The notes: generated from the letters alone by a model not told the origin. Counted from the first letter of the stretch, positions 1 to 10,109 are shown. The stretch: DNA of 15,228 bases from Lunasporangiospora selenospora (GCA_015680635.1 JAABOA010000401.1:384-15611), one strand, 5' to 3'. Program-made: numbers and translations.

Positions 1-327
1 GATAAATATACAAAAAAAAAAAAAAAAAGGGCCGAGGCGAAAATTTACCTACTTCTCGGTCAACAAAGAGTCGCCAAGTTTAATGAACAAGAACGACTTT
101 CGCAAGACGCGAGAAATCTAGTTCAGATTATGATGGTTGTTGTGCGTTTGCCTCGTCAAGAGACGGACATAGTCGTCACATACAACGTACCCTTGCAGAT
201 CTCGAGTGCAAGTTCGTCAAAGCAGGTTGCACACGAAGGTGACATCAAACAAGCTGAGGAATGGTTCCGAAACCTCATTGGAACATTTCAAGTGCGTGAA
301 TGGAGGCTCTTCGGGCCTGGAAACTGA
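1..327 (+). CDS. MOG1: MOG1-family Ran-binding nuclear import factor, 3' part (partial)
   Basis: This is the C-terminal part of a MOG1 protein. The family binds the Ran GTPase, promotes nucleotide release and supports nuclear protein import. The frame is open from base 1 to a TGA at 325-327. Family-like stretches are the GQQRVAKFNE segment at 58-87, then VVVRLPRQETDIVVTYNVPL at about 136-195, and a closing EEWFRNLIGTFQVREWRLFG helix-strand. The spacing of the RLP..TD..VT.N.P block and the final W/F-rich strand matches the family end. The K-run encoded by the A-tract at 12-28 is unlikely to be protein. An intron acceptor probably lies near 28 or 36, so the true exon start is uncertain. The first ATG in the frame (130) cannot be the start, because conserved sequence lies upstream of it. 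The gene runs convergent to the cysteine synthase gene, with 241 nt between the stop codons. Confidence 0.72.
   Translation, partial: DKYTKKKKKRAEAKIYLLLGQQRVAKFNEQERLSQDARNLVQIMMVVVRLPRQETDIVVTYNVPLQISSASSSKQVAHEGDIKQAEEWFRNLIGTFQVREWRLFGPGN
12..28. repeat. poly-A tract (17 A)
   Basis: A pure run of A just before the recognisable MOG1 coding sequence. It most likely sits in the last part of an intron and not in an exon. Its length is prone to sequencing and replication slippage. Confidence 0.8.
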
Positions 328-568
328 ACATCAATAGCAAGGGTGTTCCCAATAAACCATAATATTTGTCCGAATACCGCCTTGTTTCTAAGTGCCAGCA
401 GTCATACTTTCTCGCTTACAACCTCAGTCGACCTTGGATGTAAGGCAAATATGCAATCTTCGTTCACAAGGATAACGATGAGTAAATTTGGTCTTTTGTT
501 CTTCCATTGATTGAGTTGCTTTCTGAGCCGATATTTACGCTAGTTTAATGTGAAATCTAGAAATAAGA

Positions 569-2290
569 CTAGTCTAATGTAGCATACTTCTTCAAGTGCT
601 CGGGAATGGCGTCTGACAGTCCTTTGGATTCAATCCATTTCTTGCTGAATAAACGAGACTGGTAGCGGTAGGCACCATCACAGAGAATGGTAACAATGTT
701 CTTGCCCGGGCCCAGCTTTTTTGCCATCTCAACAGCAGCAACGACATTGAGTGCTGAGGAAGCACCGACATAGATTCCCTCTTCGTCCAAGAGTCGATAA
801 ACCATTCGGAGGGAGTCCGTATCAGGGATCTGAAGAGCATCGTCAATTAGTTTGATATCGGGCTGCAAGTTATCTGTAACACGGCCCTGACCGATCCCCT
901 CTGTGATGGAGCTACCACCTCGTTCGTTCAATTTGCCGCCGCTCTTAATAAAGCTATAGAGGACACTTCCAGGTGGGTCGGCAAGAAAAATCTTTGTCTT
1001 GCCTTGGCTCTTTTCCTTGAGGAAACGTGCAATGCCTGCCAAGGTACCTCCTGTGCCTGTCGCGCAGGTGAAGCCATCAACATTGCCATCCAGCTGTTGC
1101 CAGATCTCAGGGCCTGTGGTCTCGATGTGAGCACGGCGGTTGGCGGTGTTGTCGAATTGATTAGTCCAAACTGCATTCTCAAGCGACTTGGCATGGCGGG
1201 CTGCCTGATGGTTATAGTTATCGGGATTCTCAAAGGCAACAGCAGGGACTGGGTAAACCTCAGCACCTAACTCAAGGTTTAAGATAATTTCAAAGGAGCA
1301 TAGCCTGTTTAGAGCCACAAATGGGAGATTTTGTAGATCCGGATTGCCAATTTTAAAAAAAACCCCTCAGCTTGCAGCGGGTATTCCTTACCAAGCATTC
1401 TCAAAAGGTCAATCTTTTCTTGACTTTGGGTATTGGGCATGTATATAACACATTTGTAGCCCTTGGCGCGACAAACATGGGCCAATCCAATTCCAGTGTT
1501 GCCAGCGGTGCCCTCCACAACGGTGCCACCAGGTTTGATCAGTCCTAAAATCTCAAAAGATGGATTCAATTTTAGTACCTGTCAGATGAGTCAACAGCGT
1601 AATCCCGAAGCCAACCTCTTTTTTTATCTATTGGATATCGCCCCCCTGTCTCCCCCTCCTCCTACCTTGTTCCTCTGCGTCCTTGACAACAAAAAGCGCT
1701 GCGCGATCCTTGACAGAGCCTCCAGGGTTCATGAATTCGGCCTTTGCATAAATATTGCACCCAGTTTCCTCACTCACTTGATTGAGTCGAATCTAAGACC
1801 CTCCCCATAGATACTGTTAGTTTTGCAGATTTGTGATTTAAATCGGGATCCGACCCGATCTGTCACCGTTCTACCGTACGTGAGCCGATCACCCAAACCA
1901 TCACTCATGTAATGGGGACAAGAGGGTTTTGGAGGACACAGGCCCCATACATTGACCACGCGTTCCTGGCCTTCTTGACTAAGGAAGTACTTACCAGGGG
2001 GGTATTTCCGATGGCTCCGACAAACCCATTGACGGGCTGGGTGTCATTTTTAAAATAAATATCGATATTGAATTCATAAGCCCAACAGCACAGACCGATG
2101 CATAGACAAGCGAGAAATGGGAATTGATGGTGAGTTCATGATGAAGACAATGTGGCTCATGCTGGGCCAAATGTCAATGTGCTACAATTGAGATTGACAT
2201 AAAAAGGTATACCCTTACTTTGGCAGCTGAGATGAGAGGGGTAGTTGAGTACCCCCTCTTGAGGGAAGATGCCAGTGCAGTCCTGATCAT
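569..2290 (-). CDS. cysB: Mitochondrial cysteine synthase (O-acetylserine sulfhydrylase), five exons
   Basis: This is a PLP enzyme of fold type II making cysteine from O-acetylserine and sulfide. Exons read on the minus strand are 2290-2219, 2036-1995, 1792-1666, 1544-1392 and 1266-569. They sum to 1092 nt, 363 residues, with GT-AG introns of 182, 202, 121 and 125 nt. Exon 1 encodes a 24-residue Arg/Ser/Thr-rich presequence starting [17 protein letters not shown], typical of matrix import. Exon 2 is only 14 codons and carries GAIGNTPL. Exon 3 has NPGGSVKDR with the Schiff-base lysine at about residue 66. Exon 4 has the substrate loop TAGNTG (about 93-98). Exon 5 has the phosphate-binding GTGGT (about 202-206), [10 protein letters not shown] and [14 protein letters not shown], matching fungal CysB/Cys-17. 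All active-site motifs are intact and the length is normal. The splice at LLRML-G-AEVYP restores the family sequence exactly. Bacterial-type CysK is excluded by the C-terminal [10 protein letters not shown] block. The gene lies downstream of another mitochondrial protein gene on the same strand. Confidence 0.93.
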
Positions 2291-3002
2291 GATCTCGGGA
2301 AAGGGGAAATGGCGAAGGAGCAATGTGACGAATGTTTGTAGAGAGGGAAAGAGAGGGAGAGAGAGAGGGAGGAGAGAAAGAGAGGGAGAAAGAAAGCAGA
2401 GAGAGGGCAAACGTTGGCGTCTGTGCAACGGGCCAAGCGTGGGTCAATTTCTCTCACGACGAATCTCGTCGCATGGCGCCATAACCGGGCATACCTATTC
2501 GGCCACCCCTCAAAAGACAGTCAGATTTCGTAATATCTCTTCCAGGATCGGCAGCCTGGTTTTGGCGCAGAGCCTAATGTGAAAAGTTGATGGACACTAG
2601 CATTATACCCTTCCTGGTATGATGCTATCCAGCAGCAGCTTTTTCCAGACAGGGCCATCTTTTAGTATAGGGTTTGCGCGTGGGGTTTATTTATTTATTT
2701 CGTACATCCTGGGGATAATTCCGCCAAGGAATGAGACCCGCTTGTGATGAGAAGATTGACCTTGGACACTGAGGTCAAGGTGGTCGTCCTTTATTGTTAG
2801 AATTGTCTGTCCTTGGAAGAGTTGGCTGCATTTTGATTCCTGGCGCACGCTCTACTATGGAAAAGTTTCAGTCCCAACGGCTAGAAACACTCCTCAGTAG
2901 TTTTATCTTGACCCTACTTGAACATGCGAAGGTACGCTATGAAATATAGAAAAATGGCAAAAGTGAGGATATGATAGATCTCCGTAATTGACGGTTACTA
3001 GC
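2291..3002 (-). promoter_or_regulatory. Upstream region of the cysteine synthase gene, with no gene seen
   Basis: These 712 nt lie between the start of the cysteine synthase gene and the stop of the FMP32-like gene, both on the minus strand. The region must hold the promoter of the former and the 3' UTR and terminator of the latter. The only marked element is the purine tract at 2341-2407, which reads as pyrimidines on the coding strand and begins about 50 nt upstream of the ATG. Such CT blocks are common in fungal core promoters and 5' UTRs. I saw no convincing TATA box, no RNA gene and no coding sequence. The open frame across 2220-2582 on the plus strand is low-complexity. Confidence 0.5.
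2341..2407 (-). repeat. Polypurine/polypyrimidine GA-rich tract
   Basis: Almost pure purine on the plus strand, made of GAGAGGGA/GAGAAAGA variants. It reads as CTCTCCCT on the cysteine synthase coding strand and probably lies in its 5' UTR or core promoter. Confidence 0.75.
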
Positions 3003-4119
3003 CTATTTCATGGTAGTTGAGGCTCCCTTACCAAGAATTAGAGCTCCTGCACCAGTAATAGTTCCGATCATGTACTGAAGTGTTTGAAGTTTGATTGTTT
3101 CCATTTGAGTTCTTAACGAGGCAATCTCTTGCTCGATCCTTTCCTCTGTTGCGCGTACTTTGAGCTCCTGGGTTGCGGCTTCATCTCGGATACGACCTTT
3201 CTCCAGATTTAAATCCAATCTCACCCCTGCCTGTGTTCTTGCTACTTCTTCTCGTAGCCTTTGCCGCAATTTCTCAATCTCAGATACAAGTCGCTCGTTG
3301 TTGGTATTCGTAAGAGAGAAATCATTCTTCTCCAGCATCTGAAGTTCAGATTTCAGGGCAGCAAAATCAACTTTGTATGTATACACTGTCTAAATTAGCA
3401 GTATCAGTTCCCATGAAGCCCAGTATGGTAGTACATTAGTAATTACAAGACTAACATTATCAAAATCCCAGACACCAAAGTTCAGAGGAGACTTATCAAG
3501 AGGTCAATAGTCGCATTACCTTGTCCTGGTCTGCTCTGGTGACCATATTCTTTGTCAAGTTGTCCATGCTAACGTGGAGAATTATTAAGCAATTAGCGGA
3601 TATTAGATATTATTTCAAGTAAAAAAAAGGTGAATAAATAACATCTGAGGCCTTTTACCTTTCATTTAAAACCTCTTCAAGAGCATTCACAACTGCCTCC
3701 GACTGTTGTCTCGTGAAGCCATCAAGCTCAAGCTTCTCCACGAATCGATGGGTATCAAAGTGATGACCGCTCCCATCCTCGTATGAAGGTACAGAAACTC
3801 CAAATTGGCGAATTTGCCTCTGATTCCACTCTAGGCTCCTAAGTCGGCAAGATGTTCCTGTTATTCCAGCTCTCACTTTAAAAGGGAGAGTCACTGACTG
3901 ACATTCCAGAGTCTTGGGCATTCCATAGCATTGAGCTGTATTATAACGACATTGCCCTGTCGTTGATATTGTCCGACGCTGAAATCCTATTCTTGGTAAG
4001 ATGTCCGTTGCGACTGGAAGAGAATCAAATTATCAACAGGTGATCATCAGGATCTAAGATCTTAGTTAAATGAATACTTTACATTGAAATCTCGTTGACA
4101 AAAGGGAGGGTCTTGTCAT
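3003..4119 (-). CDS. FMP32: FMP32/MCUR1 (CCDC90, DUF1640) family mitochondrial coiled-coil membrane protein, four exons
   Basis: The family sits in the mitochondrial inner membrane. Its animal members (MCUR1, CCDC90B) are linked to the calcium uniporter and to proline or cytochrome oxidase metabolism. Minus-strand exons are 4119-4083, 4013-3659, 3568-3520 and 3389-3003: 828 nt, 275 residues. Introns are 69, 90 and 130 nt and every junction keeps phase. Hallmarks are HHFDTHRFVEKLELDGFTRQQSEAVVNALEEV at the end of exon 2 (about 98-127), then MDNLTKNMVTRADQDK in exon 3, then YTYKVDFAALKSELQ and the very conserved RTQAGVRLDLNLEKGRIRDEA in exon 4. A coiled coil spans about 160-245. One membrane segment, about residues 254-267 (MIGTITGAGALILG), is followed by a tail of only 8 residues. 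The first 12 residues come from a 37-nt exon and, with the following QRRTISTTG, look like a presequence. The exact start is less certain than the rest, since an internal Met at 3921 would lose that presequence. Confidence 0.88.
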
Positions 4120-4957
4120 AGCCAGGCACAGATTCTGGATCTTGTTTCAATGATCCAAAAAGAAATGAAAAAATATTAAGATTCTTGATTTCATGATCTG
4201 TGCCTAATCTTCACACCCATTCCTCCACACACCACGTCACAACCTCCAATCGTGGTTTGAGAAGAATGGGCGAAGTCCATGGTTGCTGTGTCAATATCGA
4301 CAAACATTTTGACCTTGTCATAGAGTGGATATTTTTTTCCCACTGTTATCAAAGCCTACACTCGCTCTTCTGTCTCAATGGTACTTATTAAGCTGTGCCT
4401 CCTACTCTGGATCTCAAAGAGAAACTAGTAGCATATCTGTTTAATACTTCTAAAGTTTTTCAAAGGGTTTAATCCCACCTCTGTCATACCCATGGCTATG
4501 AGATGAATTGTTCAATGGAAGGTCTTCTTGAGTCCTTGAAGGTTCACCGCCGCTATTTTGTTCTTAGCTTCAAACATCACGAAGTTTTCTCAATCTCATT
4601 GATATGGCCTCCAGAGTATTTGTTTGCCAGGTCAAGCAGTGGTGTAAGTGATTAGCACTTCACACCATCACAGATGCGAGCCTTACCCATTTTTGCCGTA
4701 TTCTCTCTCTTGCACTCTTCTTTTTATTCCATGATGCACATTTCTAAAGTTGTCGCATAGTTGAATATTGAAAAGAGGTCATTCGATTACTGACCTTTGA
4801 CTGAAACAATTTATGACTCTTTGTCCCATTCAGCGTTTCAAAAAAAGACGAAAAAGACATGTTTTCAAATGGGCTTGGTGACTCTGTTCGGAAATAAATT
4901 AAGTCGATTCTGATTCATTCGATTTTTTAAATGTTTCCCATTACCATCTACCTCAAC
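4120..4957. promoter_or_regulatory. Divergent intergenic region between the FMP32-like and lectin-like genes
   Basis: An AT-rich spacer of 838 nt from which two genes diverge, so it should hold both promoters. An AT-rich AATAAATT stretch near 4893-4900 lies about 60 nt upstream of the lectin-like start and is a possible TATA-type element. Several short open frames occur on both strands (for example plus 4200-4391), but none has a recognisable domain, splice pattern or consistent frame. No RNA gene was seen. Confidence 0.45.
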
Positions 4958-5813
4958 ATGAAAGTTACCCCCACCGTATTAGTTCTGTCTCTAGCTTGGC
5001 TCCTGTTGGCGCCTGCGCAAGGTGGTCAAATCGTTTCAGCTCTATTTCCGTCCCATCATGTTTATTACATTAATTCGCATTTCCAGGATAATCAAAGAGG
5101 AAGTAATATCAATTCTTTATTGCCCCTCGCGGCCTCTGTCGTCAATCCTGACTGACCTTCATCGATAGGTGGTACCCCAAACGGTGATCCGCCAATTGTC
5201 CCCCGTCAAGGGGATGATCTTGGCAAGTTCCAGTTCCAGCATTTCGGTAACTTTGCTCTTCAAGATAACTCAGGCTTTAGAACTGATGGAGCCCAGCCAT
5301 GTAGAGTCAGAGACCGAGTTTACTTGCCAGATATGCGATCGTTTCTGATCCAAGGAGTGCCAATGACCTATCCAGAGGCAGCTCAAGCTTGTATCGACTG
5401 TGGCTCAGAGCTTGTCATCATTGACGGTACCAACATTGATCGATTTCAAGAAGCCTTTCGTGCACTGGGGCTGTTTGGTGGTCGAAAATTCTGGATCAAG
5501 AGGTAAAGAATGAATAACGAAGACTTTGCAGATTTGAACCAGGAGTCTTTACCTAAAATTCTAACCCGGGATTTCGGTAGTTGGTTTGGAGAACAGACGC
5601 GGGAGTCCTGCTTTGCTACTCAAGTAAATGCCTTAATGGATAGCCGTCTCGAACGTAAGTAGGCCTCTATAGAAACTTCAAATCGTCATAACTGTCTGGA
5701 ATCTTGAACTATCCTGTTTTATGATGATAACAGCGCCGTTTTGCTCCAATTATTCAATTACTCTAGCTCTTGAGGTGAGCTGTCACTCGGGCCTCTTTGC
5801 TCTTTGTGATTAA
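4958..5813 (+). CDS. Secreted C-type-lectin-like protein, four exons
   Basis: A small secreted protein with a probable C-type lectin-like domain. The second in-frame ATG (4958) gives a textbook signal peptide, MKVTPTVLVLSLAWLLLAPA; the ATG at 4931 adds nine residues and weakens it. Exon 1 probably ends at 5102 (donor GTAATA, 66-nt intron). A donor at 5022 (GTGGTC) is also in phase and would remove 27 residues. Later exons are 5169-5502, 5581-5654 and 5734-5813 (TAA), giving about 210 residues (183 with the other donor). The domain runs from RVRDRVYL through YPEAAQACIDCGSELVIIDG, FWIKSWFGEQTRESCFATQ and PPFCSNYS to the terminal CHSGLFALCD. The Tyr/Ala-helix, the W-I-x-S-W core and the Cys pair ending in LC fit the fold. 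Sugar-binding EPN/QPD and WND motifs are not evident, so carbohydrate binding is unproven. The ligand is unknown; a cell-wall or extracellular role is inferred from secretion. Confidence 0.68.
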
Positions 5814-6042
5814 GACTACCGACGAGATAGTACTCACAAACAATAAGCACTGGCAATTAAAGCTTCGTAACATGAGGGCCATAGTTTTGATGAGAAAAGA
5901 CTTGCCTGGACACAAGGTCCGAAGGCCAAAAACTCTTTAATAGATGCCCTAAACTAAGAGTATTGTACATCGTACGTGAACTGATGGATTGTATGCTGAC
6001 ACACTAATCCTAGAGGTCCCGATGAGAATTGAAGGATATGTG
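5814..6042. other. Convergent 3' intergenic region
   Basis: A 229-nt spacer between the stop codons of the lectin-like gene (plus) and the GATA factor gene (minus). It should contain both 3' UTRs. No hairpin terminator is expected for fungal Pol II genes and no other feature was seen. Confidence 0.5.
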
Positions 6043-9000
6043 TCAAAGGATTGATGGCGGTAGTACGTGTGGTACTTGACTCAAGATGGCGCTCTTGCGT
6101 TGCATTGGTTCCCCAATGGCTGTTGATGATGCGGTTTTCAGCTGCCTTGGGAATGTGAAGGAGATGCGTTGCAGGTCTGCAGGGCTAGAGAAGCCACTAG
6201 ACTTGATGGGAAGGTGGGAGTGTTGGTGTAGTTGCTCTTGTTGTCTCTGACGTTTCAAGAGCTTGGCATAGTCTAAGGAACCAAAGGAAAGAGTAAGCGT
6301 CACACCCGAATAGTAAAAATTGAGAAGCAATGTAGCAAGGTACCCGAGGGGGGCTTGACGACTTACGAAGTCCACATGCGTTGCAAAGTGTACGGGCACC
6401 GTCTGGCCCCCGCCTCCACTCTGGTGTGTCCGAGGAGTCGCATGAGAGACATCTTCCTGGTGGCTGCACTCGTTTAGCCCGTTTCCGATACTTCTGATGA
6501 GGCTCGTCACTTTTGTCCGATTTAGACAACTTGTTTGCCTGTATAGCTCCTACCATTCTACCTCCATCAAATGTCATTGTGGGCGAAAAGGGGACGTAAG
6601 AGCTCTCCAATGGTGGTGTGGTGTCATGCAAATGACGCTCAATTGTGCCCGATGTGGCCTGCGCTGGGTGTCCATATCGCCTCAATCCAGATCGAAGGTC
6701 ACGGTCGTCCATTTGATGATATGCGTTAGATATGAAGGAATCCCGAGATTTGAGGCTTTCTGTGGCACCTCTGTGGTCCGCAACACGATCCAGTGCAGTC
6801 CAGTCTCGCACTGGAGCGGTACGAGCAGAGTCCAGGGATAGAGATGAATTTGAATTTAAGGAAGTGGAGTTATCCATGAAGAGACAGCGCTTTGCCCGGA
6901 TAATGTTGATATCTTCATCCAGTGCTCTCTCTTCTGGGGTCATATTAACCCATGCCTTGATTCTGATTGCAAGTTGGAATATCGACGTTGACACTTTGGC
7001 CAGCTCGTGTACGACCTCATTTGAGGGAGGACACCCACCAAACTCTAAGGAATCAATGTGTTCGTCCTCTTGTTCACTGTCTTTCCTCCAATTGCCTGAA
7101 TTAAAGTCATCCACAGTACATGATGCTCCTGCTCTGTCCTCGGGTTTTCCAACAGTGGGTCGACCTCCAGGCTTAAGAAAGCCAACGAGCATCGCCTGAT
7201 TCATAGTCCGGATTGTCTGAATGCTTGCACGCTCCTTGGCATCTAATGGTCCATCGGCCGCAACATCATACAAGGCATGATGGGAACTCTGTGAAGCATA
7301 ATGCAGTGCAAACTTGCACAGTGCTTCACAACAATCAACAGCCGATTTTAAGTCAATAGTGCTAGGCATCTCAGTACCAAACTTGTACGTCGAGTGCTTG
7401 TCCCTATTTTCGGGCAACGGGCGATGCTCACTCCTATCCTCATCTACATTTGATTCCCACTGCGAGCTCTTATAGTGATCTCTGATTTGAGGTTCAGTCT
7501 TGCTAGCAAGAGTGTTTTCTGTTAATCCGAGCTTGATGGCTCCATTCGAGTTTGATGGCTGTCGTTGCGAGTTGGCTCCAAGTGTGCTGTCAGATAGTGG
7601 GTTAGATGGCGATGACCGCAGTGAACAATTCTCGAAACTTCCTTTTCTAACTGAGACACCGATGTGATATTAGCATAGGGGTAGAGAAGTGGTGAGTTTA
7701 CACTAGGAAGACACAGTTGCCTCACCAATTGCTGCGGACAATCATAAAGCAGGAACAGCAGATACCTTTTGTGGAGCAAGTCGTCGGAGACTGAAAGGGC
7801 TCTGAAGGACCGTGCCCTTGATTCAAAGCAGCCTGGATCCTATCCTTGTCTTGATTCAAGGGTGCTGCCTTGGTCGAGTATCCTTGCTGTGATTCAGGGT
7901 GTGAGTAGTGATGGGATTCCGACAGAGATTCTAAACTGAAAGAAGACCTGAACGTTGGGAGTGGGTAGCGACCTGATTCCTTGTCCAGACCGTCTCTGGA
8001 TGATTGCTTCACCGAGGTATGAGTGTCTACTTGATCCACGACATGTCCATTGCCGGAATGTCGAGCAATCATTGATTTCTTGTCTGAAATCACAGTGTAT
8101 ACGTCTTGGATATGGTCTGCTGCCGGTATGCCTTTAGGGCTTGTAGGATTACAAGGAGCTTGCGATGAAGCAGTAGAGTCATACGCGTCTTGGGGCTTGG
8201 AAGATGGGCGTGTAATAGTAGGTTTGCTGGCAGTAAAAGTGTTCTTGTCAATCCATTTTGGTGCCTCGTCTGTGAAAACCAAACTTTCTTTGGCTCGAGA
8301 CTGCCGGCTGCCCGTGTCTAGAAGAGATAAACCTGCAGCACGCTCCTGAGGATCTGACCAAGCCATATTCTTGCCAAAGCCCGATTGAGGGTGTGCATGA
8401 TCAATTGCACCCCTGTGCATAGAGACGGAGGGTTCCTCTCTTGATTGTGGATGCTCATACAGACTCCGTGCAGTTAGCAAAGGAGAGTGCACCTTTGCGG
8501 CTGGGTCATAGCGCGCACAAGGATTATTGAAGGTCTGGCCCATGGTGCCACAAACTTCAATGTAGGACGGGCCGTCCAGGAGCGGTGGTGCAGGGCTGCG
8601 TGCATGAAAGGGCAAATCATCGTATGAGCCTCTATCAAAGACCACTGGTCGTGCGAGAGGATGATGGGAAGAAAAGCCTTTGCGTGTGGACCCAGAGCGA
8701 TGCAAAGAAAATGCATTTGACCAGGGATCGGTAGAGTGTTCCGAAGAACTACGATCGGACAACACTGGTGGGACCCCAGGGCGCCGGGGGTGGGAAGACA
8801 TCAAGTCGGGCGACTGGAAAGCATCTGTGGGTTTGCTGTGGATGTCGAGGTCGACACCTGGAGAGTGCTCACTGTCCATGGTGCTAGGTAGCCAGGCCGA
8901 AGGAGGTGCCCGATGGTGTTGCGCAGCTGAGGGAGTACCCTCTGGAGAGCGACGGCCGGGACTCGTGCCATATTCGAGCATTGAGCAGGAGCTCTGGTTG

Positions 9001-9095
9001 GACGGACGGGAAGCATTTGGGCCTTCACCGCAGGCTTCGGTCAGGTAATGTTCTGATGGTGAGGAGTAGGCTGACCCTTGCTGACACGGATCCAT
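6043..9095 (-). CDS. GATA-type zinc-finger transcription factor (class with 18-residue loop, NsdD/WC-2-like finger), three exons
   Basis: A nuclear DNA-binding regulator. Minus-strand exons are 9095-7766, 7650-6367 and 6272-6043 (2844 nt, 947 residues), with introns of 115 and 94 nt. The first intron has a good CTAAT branch site before its CAG. The single GATA finger lies at about 844-871, reading CLSC, then an 18-residue loop with [14 protein letters not shown], then CNACGL. The second intron splits the next codon, and joining gives [18 protein letters not shown], the expected basic tail. An RKRAKR nuclear-localisation-like stretch sits just before the finger. Residues 1-520 are Ser/Pro/His-rich and look disordered. 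Two ordered segments follow: about 547-564 ([18 protein letters not shown]) and about 656-703 (VVHELAK through [16 protein letters not shown] to [10 protein letters not shown]). No PAS domain is seen, so it is not a complete WC-2 photoreceptor partner. NsdD/SUB-1-type developmental regulators have the same finger class, but orthology is not shown. The upstream DNA is strongly repetitive. Confidence 0.88.
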
Positions 9096-9192
9096 GGATG
9101 TTTTAGTGAACTTGAGTCCAGGCAGATGCTATCGCATGCAGTCACGATGACAACTGAACAAGAACAAGATAGGGTGGATGGAGGAGTAGGGA

Positions 9193-9350
9193 ATGGAGAG
9201 ATGGAGAGATGGAAGGATGGAGTGACGGGGAGACGGAGAGATGGAGAGATGGAGAGATGGAGAGATGGAGAGATGGAGAGATGGAGAGATGGAGAAATGG
9301 AGGGATGAAGAGATGGAGAGATGGAGAGATGGAGAGATGGAGAGATGGAG
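9193..9350. repeat. 8-bp tandem array, unit ATGGAGAG
   Basis: About 15-18 copies of ATGGAGAG, with a near-perfect block at 9233-9295 and a second at 9309-9350. They are separated by point variants such as GAGAAATGG and GGGATGAAG. The unit has no stop codon in several frames, which creates spurious open frames on both strands. Related but degenerate ATGG/GGAGGA repeats continue to about 9450. Confidence 0.92.
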
Positions 9351-9450
9351 GGAGGAAGGATGGGCGGGAGGAATGGATGGCAGGAGGAATGGATGGAACG
9401 AGGAATCGATGGATGGAGGGTGTAGATGGGAAAGATGGATGGATGGGTGG
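9351..9450. repeat. Degenerate GGATGG/GGAGGAATGG repeats
   Basis: Continuation of the preceding array in a diverged form. It includes two GGAGGAATGGATGG units near 9368-9396 and ATGGATGGATGG near 9434-9446. It is low complexity and not coding. Confidence 0.7.
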
Positions 9451-9612
9451 AGGATAGTGTAGATAAAGAGGTTGAAAGGATTGAGCTGGTGGATAATGTG
9501 GATGAACTAAGGGCTTTGATGACCACAGAGATGGACCGAAAGGGAAAAGTAGACAGAGAGCAAGAGCGGTGAAGACAAGGTCGGTGCGAGCAAGTGTGAG
9601 CGAATGAGTGTG

Positions 9613-9613
9613 T

Positions 9614-9665
<52 letters not shown>

Positions 9666-9680
9666 GAGAAAGAGAGAGAC
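9613..9680. repeat. GA dinucleotide microsatellite
   Basis: Roughly 34 GA units with a few A or G interruptions, for instance GAAAGA and GAGGGAGA. It reads as CT on the GATA gene's sense strand, about 520-585 nt upstream of that gene's ATG. Confidence 0.92.
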
Positions 9681-10109
9681 ATCCTTGCTACCTGGCTGCA
9701 CGAGCCTTGTGGATGGTGATTGTGGCGAAAGCGGGGTAGGATCGGGTGCCTCCAGCCTCCCTGCCTTTCTCTGGTACAGCTAGGCGCCTTTGCGGTCCCC
9801 CGCCCGTCTGGTGCTGCAACGCCAATCTCGATCTCGCTCGGTCCAAGCCGTCCCTCAGAGTCGTACGGGACGTCGAGGGCTCTGAGCTGGTCAGATCAGA
9901 GTCAATTGCGTTTCAAGATCGAGATTGCAGCCGTCTGTCTCCGAATTCGCTCACAAGATCTGAGATTGCATCTGTGCTCTCCGTGCACCAACCTGCCTGC
10001 CTCGCCTCGCCTGGAGGAGGAGGGGGAGCAGGAGGAGGAGAGCCGTTGTCACTTTGCTGGTCCCTGGTCGCAAGCAGCCGACTGCCTTTGGCACCGCTCC
10101 TTTTGGCAC

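Noticed and set aside
2220-2582. A 120-codon plus-strand frame
   Set aside because: It consists largely of the GA tract translated as RERGRRERE and lies antisense over the first exon and promoter of the well-supported cysteine synthase gene.
4200-4391. A 63-codon plus-strand frame in the divergent spacer
   Set aside because: There is no domain, signal peptide or supporting context, and its composition is like the surrounding noncoding DNA.
4200-4590. A minus-strand reading with protein-like runs (for example KYPLYDKVKMFVDIDTATM) broken by stops, considered as a decayed gene
   Set aside because: Three stops in about 140 codons is no fewer than chance would suggest. The frame changes between neighbouring runs, and no family was recognised. 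A similarity of YDK...FV to the region at 4085-4125 is too short to count.
5530-5560. A TGGTTCAAATC box on the minus strand resembling a tRNA B-box
   Set aside because: It lies in an intron of the lectin-like gene. No A-box or acceptor stem at a suitable distance was found.
6497-7199. Plus-strand frames of 114 and 155 codons opposite the GATA gene
   Set aside because: They are antisense shadows of a strongly supported coding exon.
9078-9682. Open frames on both strands across the tandem repeats (repeated ERWRDGEM on plus, SISPSLHL on minus)
   Set aside because: They arise because the 8-bp and GA units contain no stop codon in several frames. They have no domain, and the region is the leader or promoter of flanking genes.
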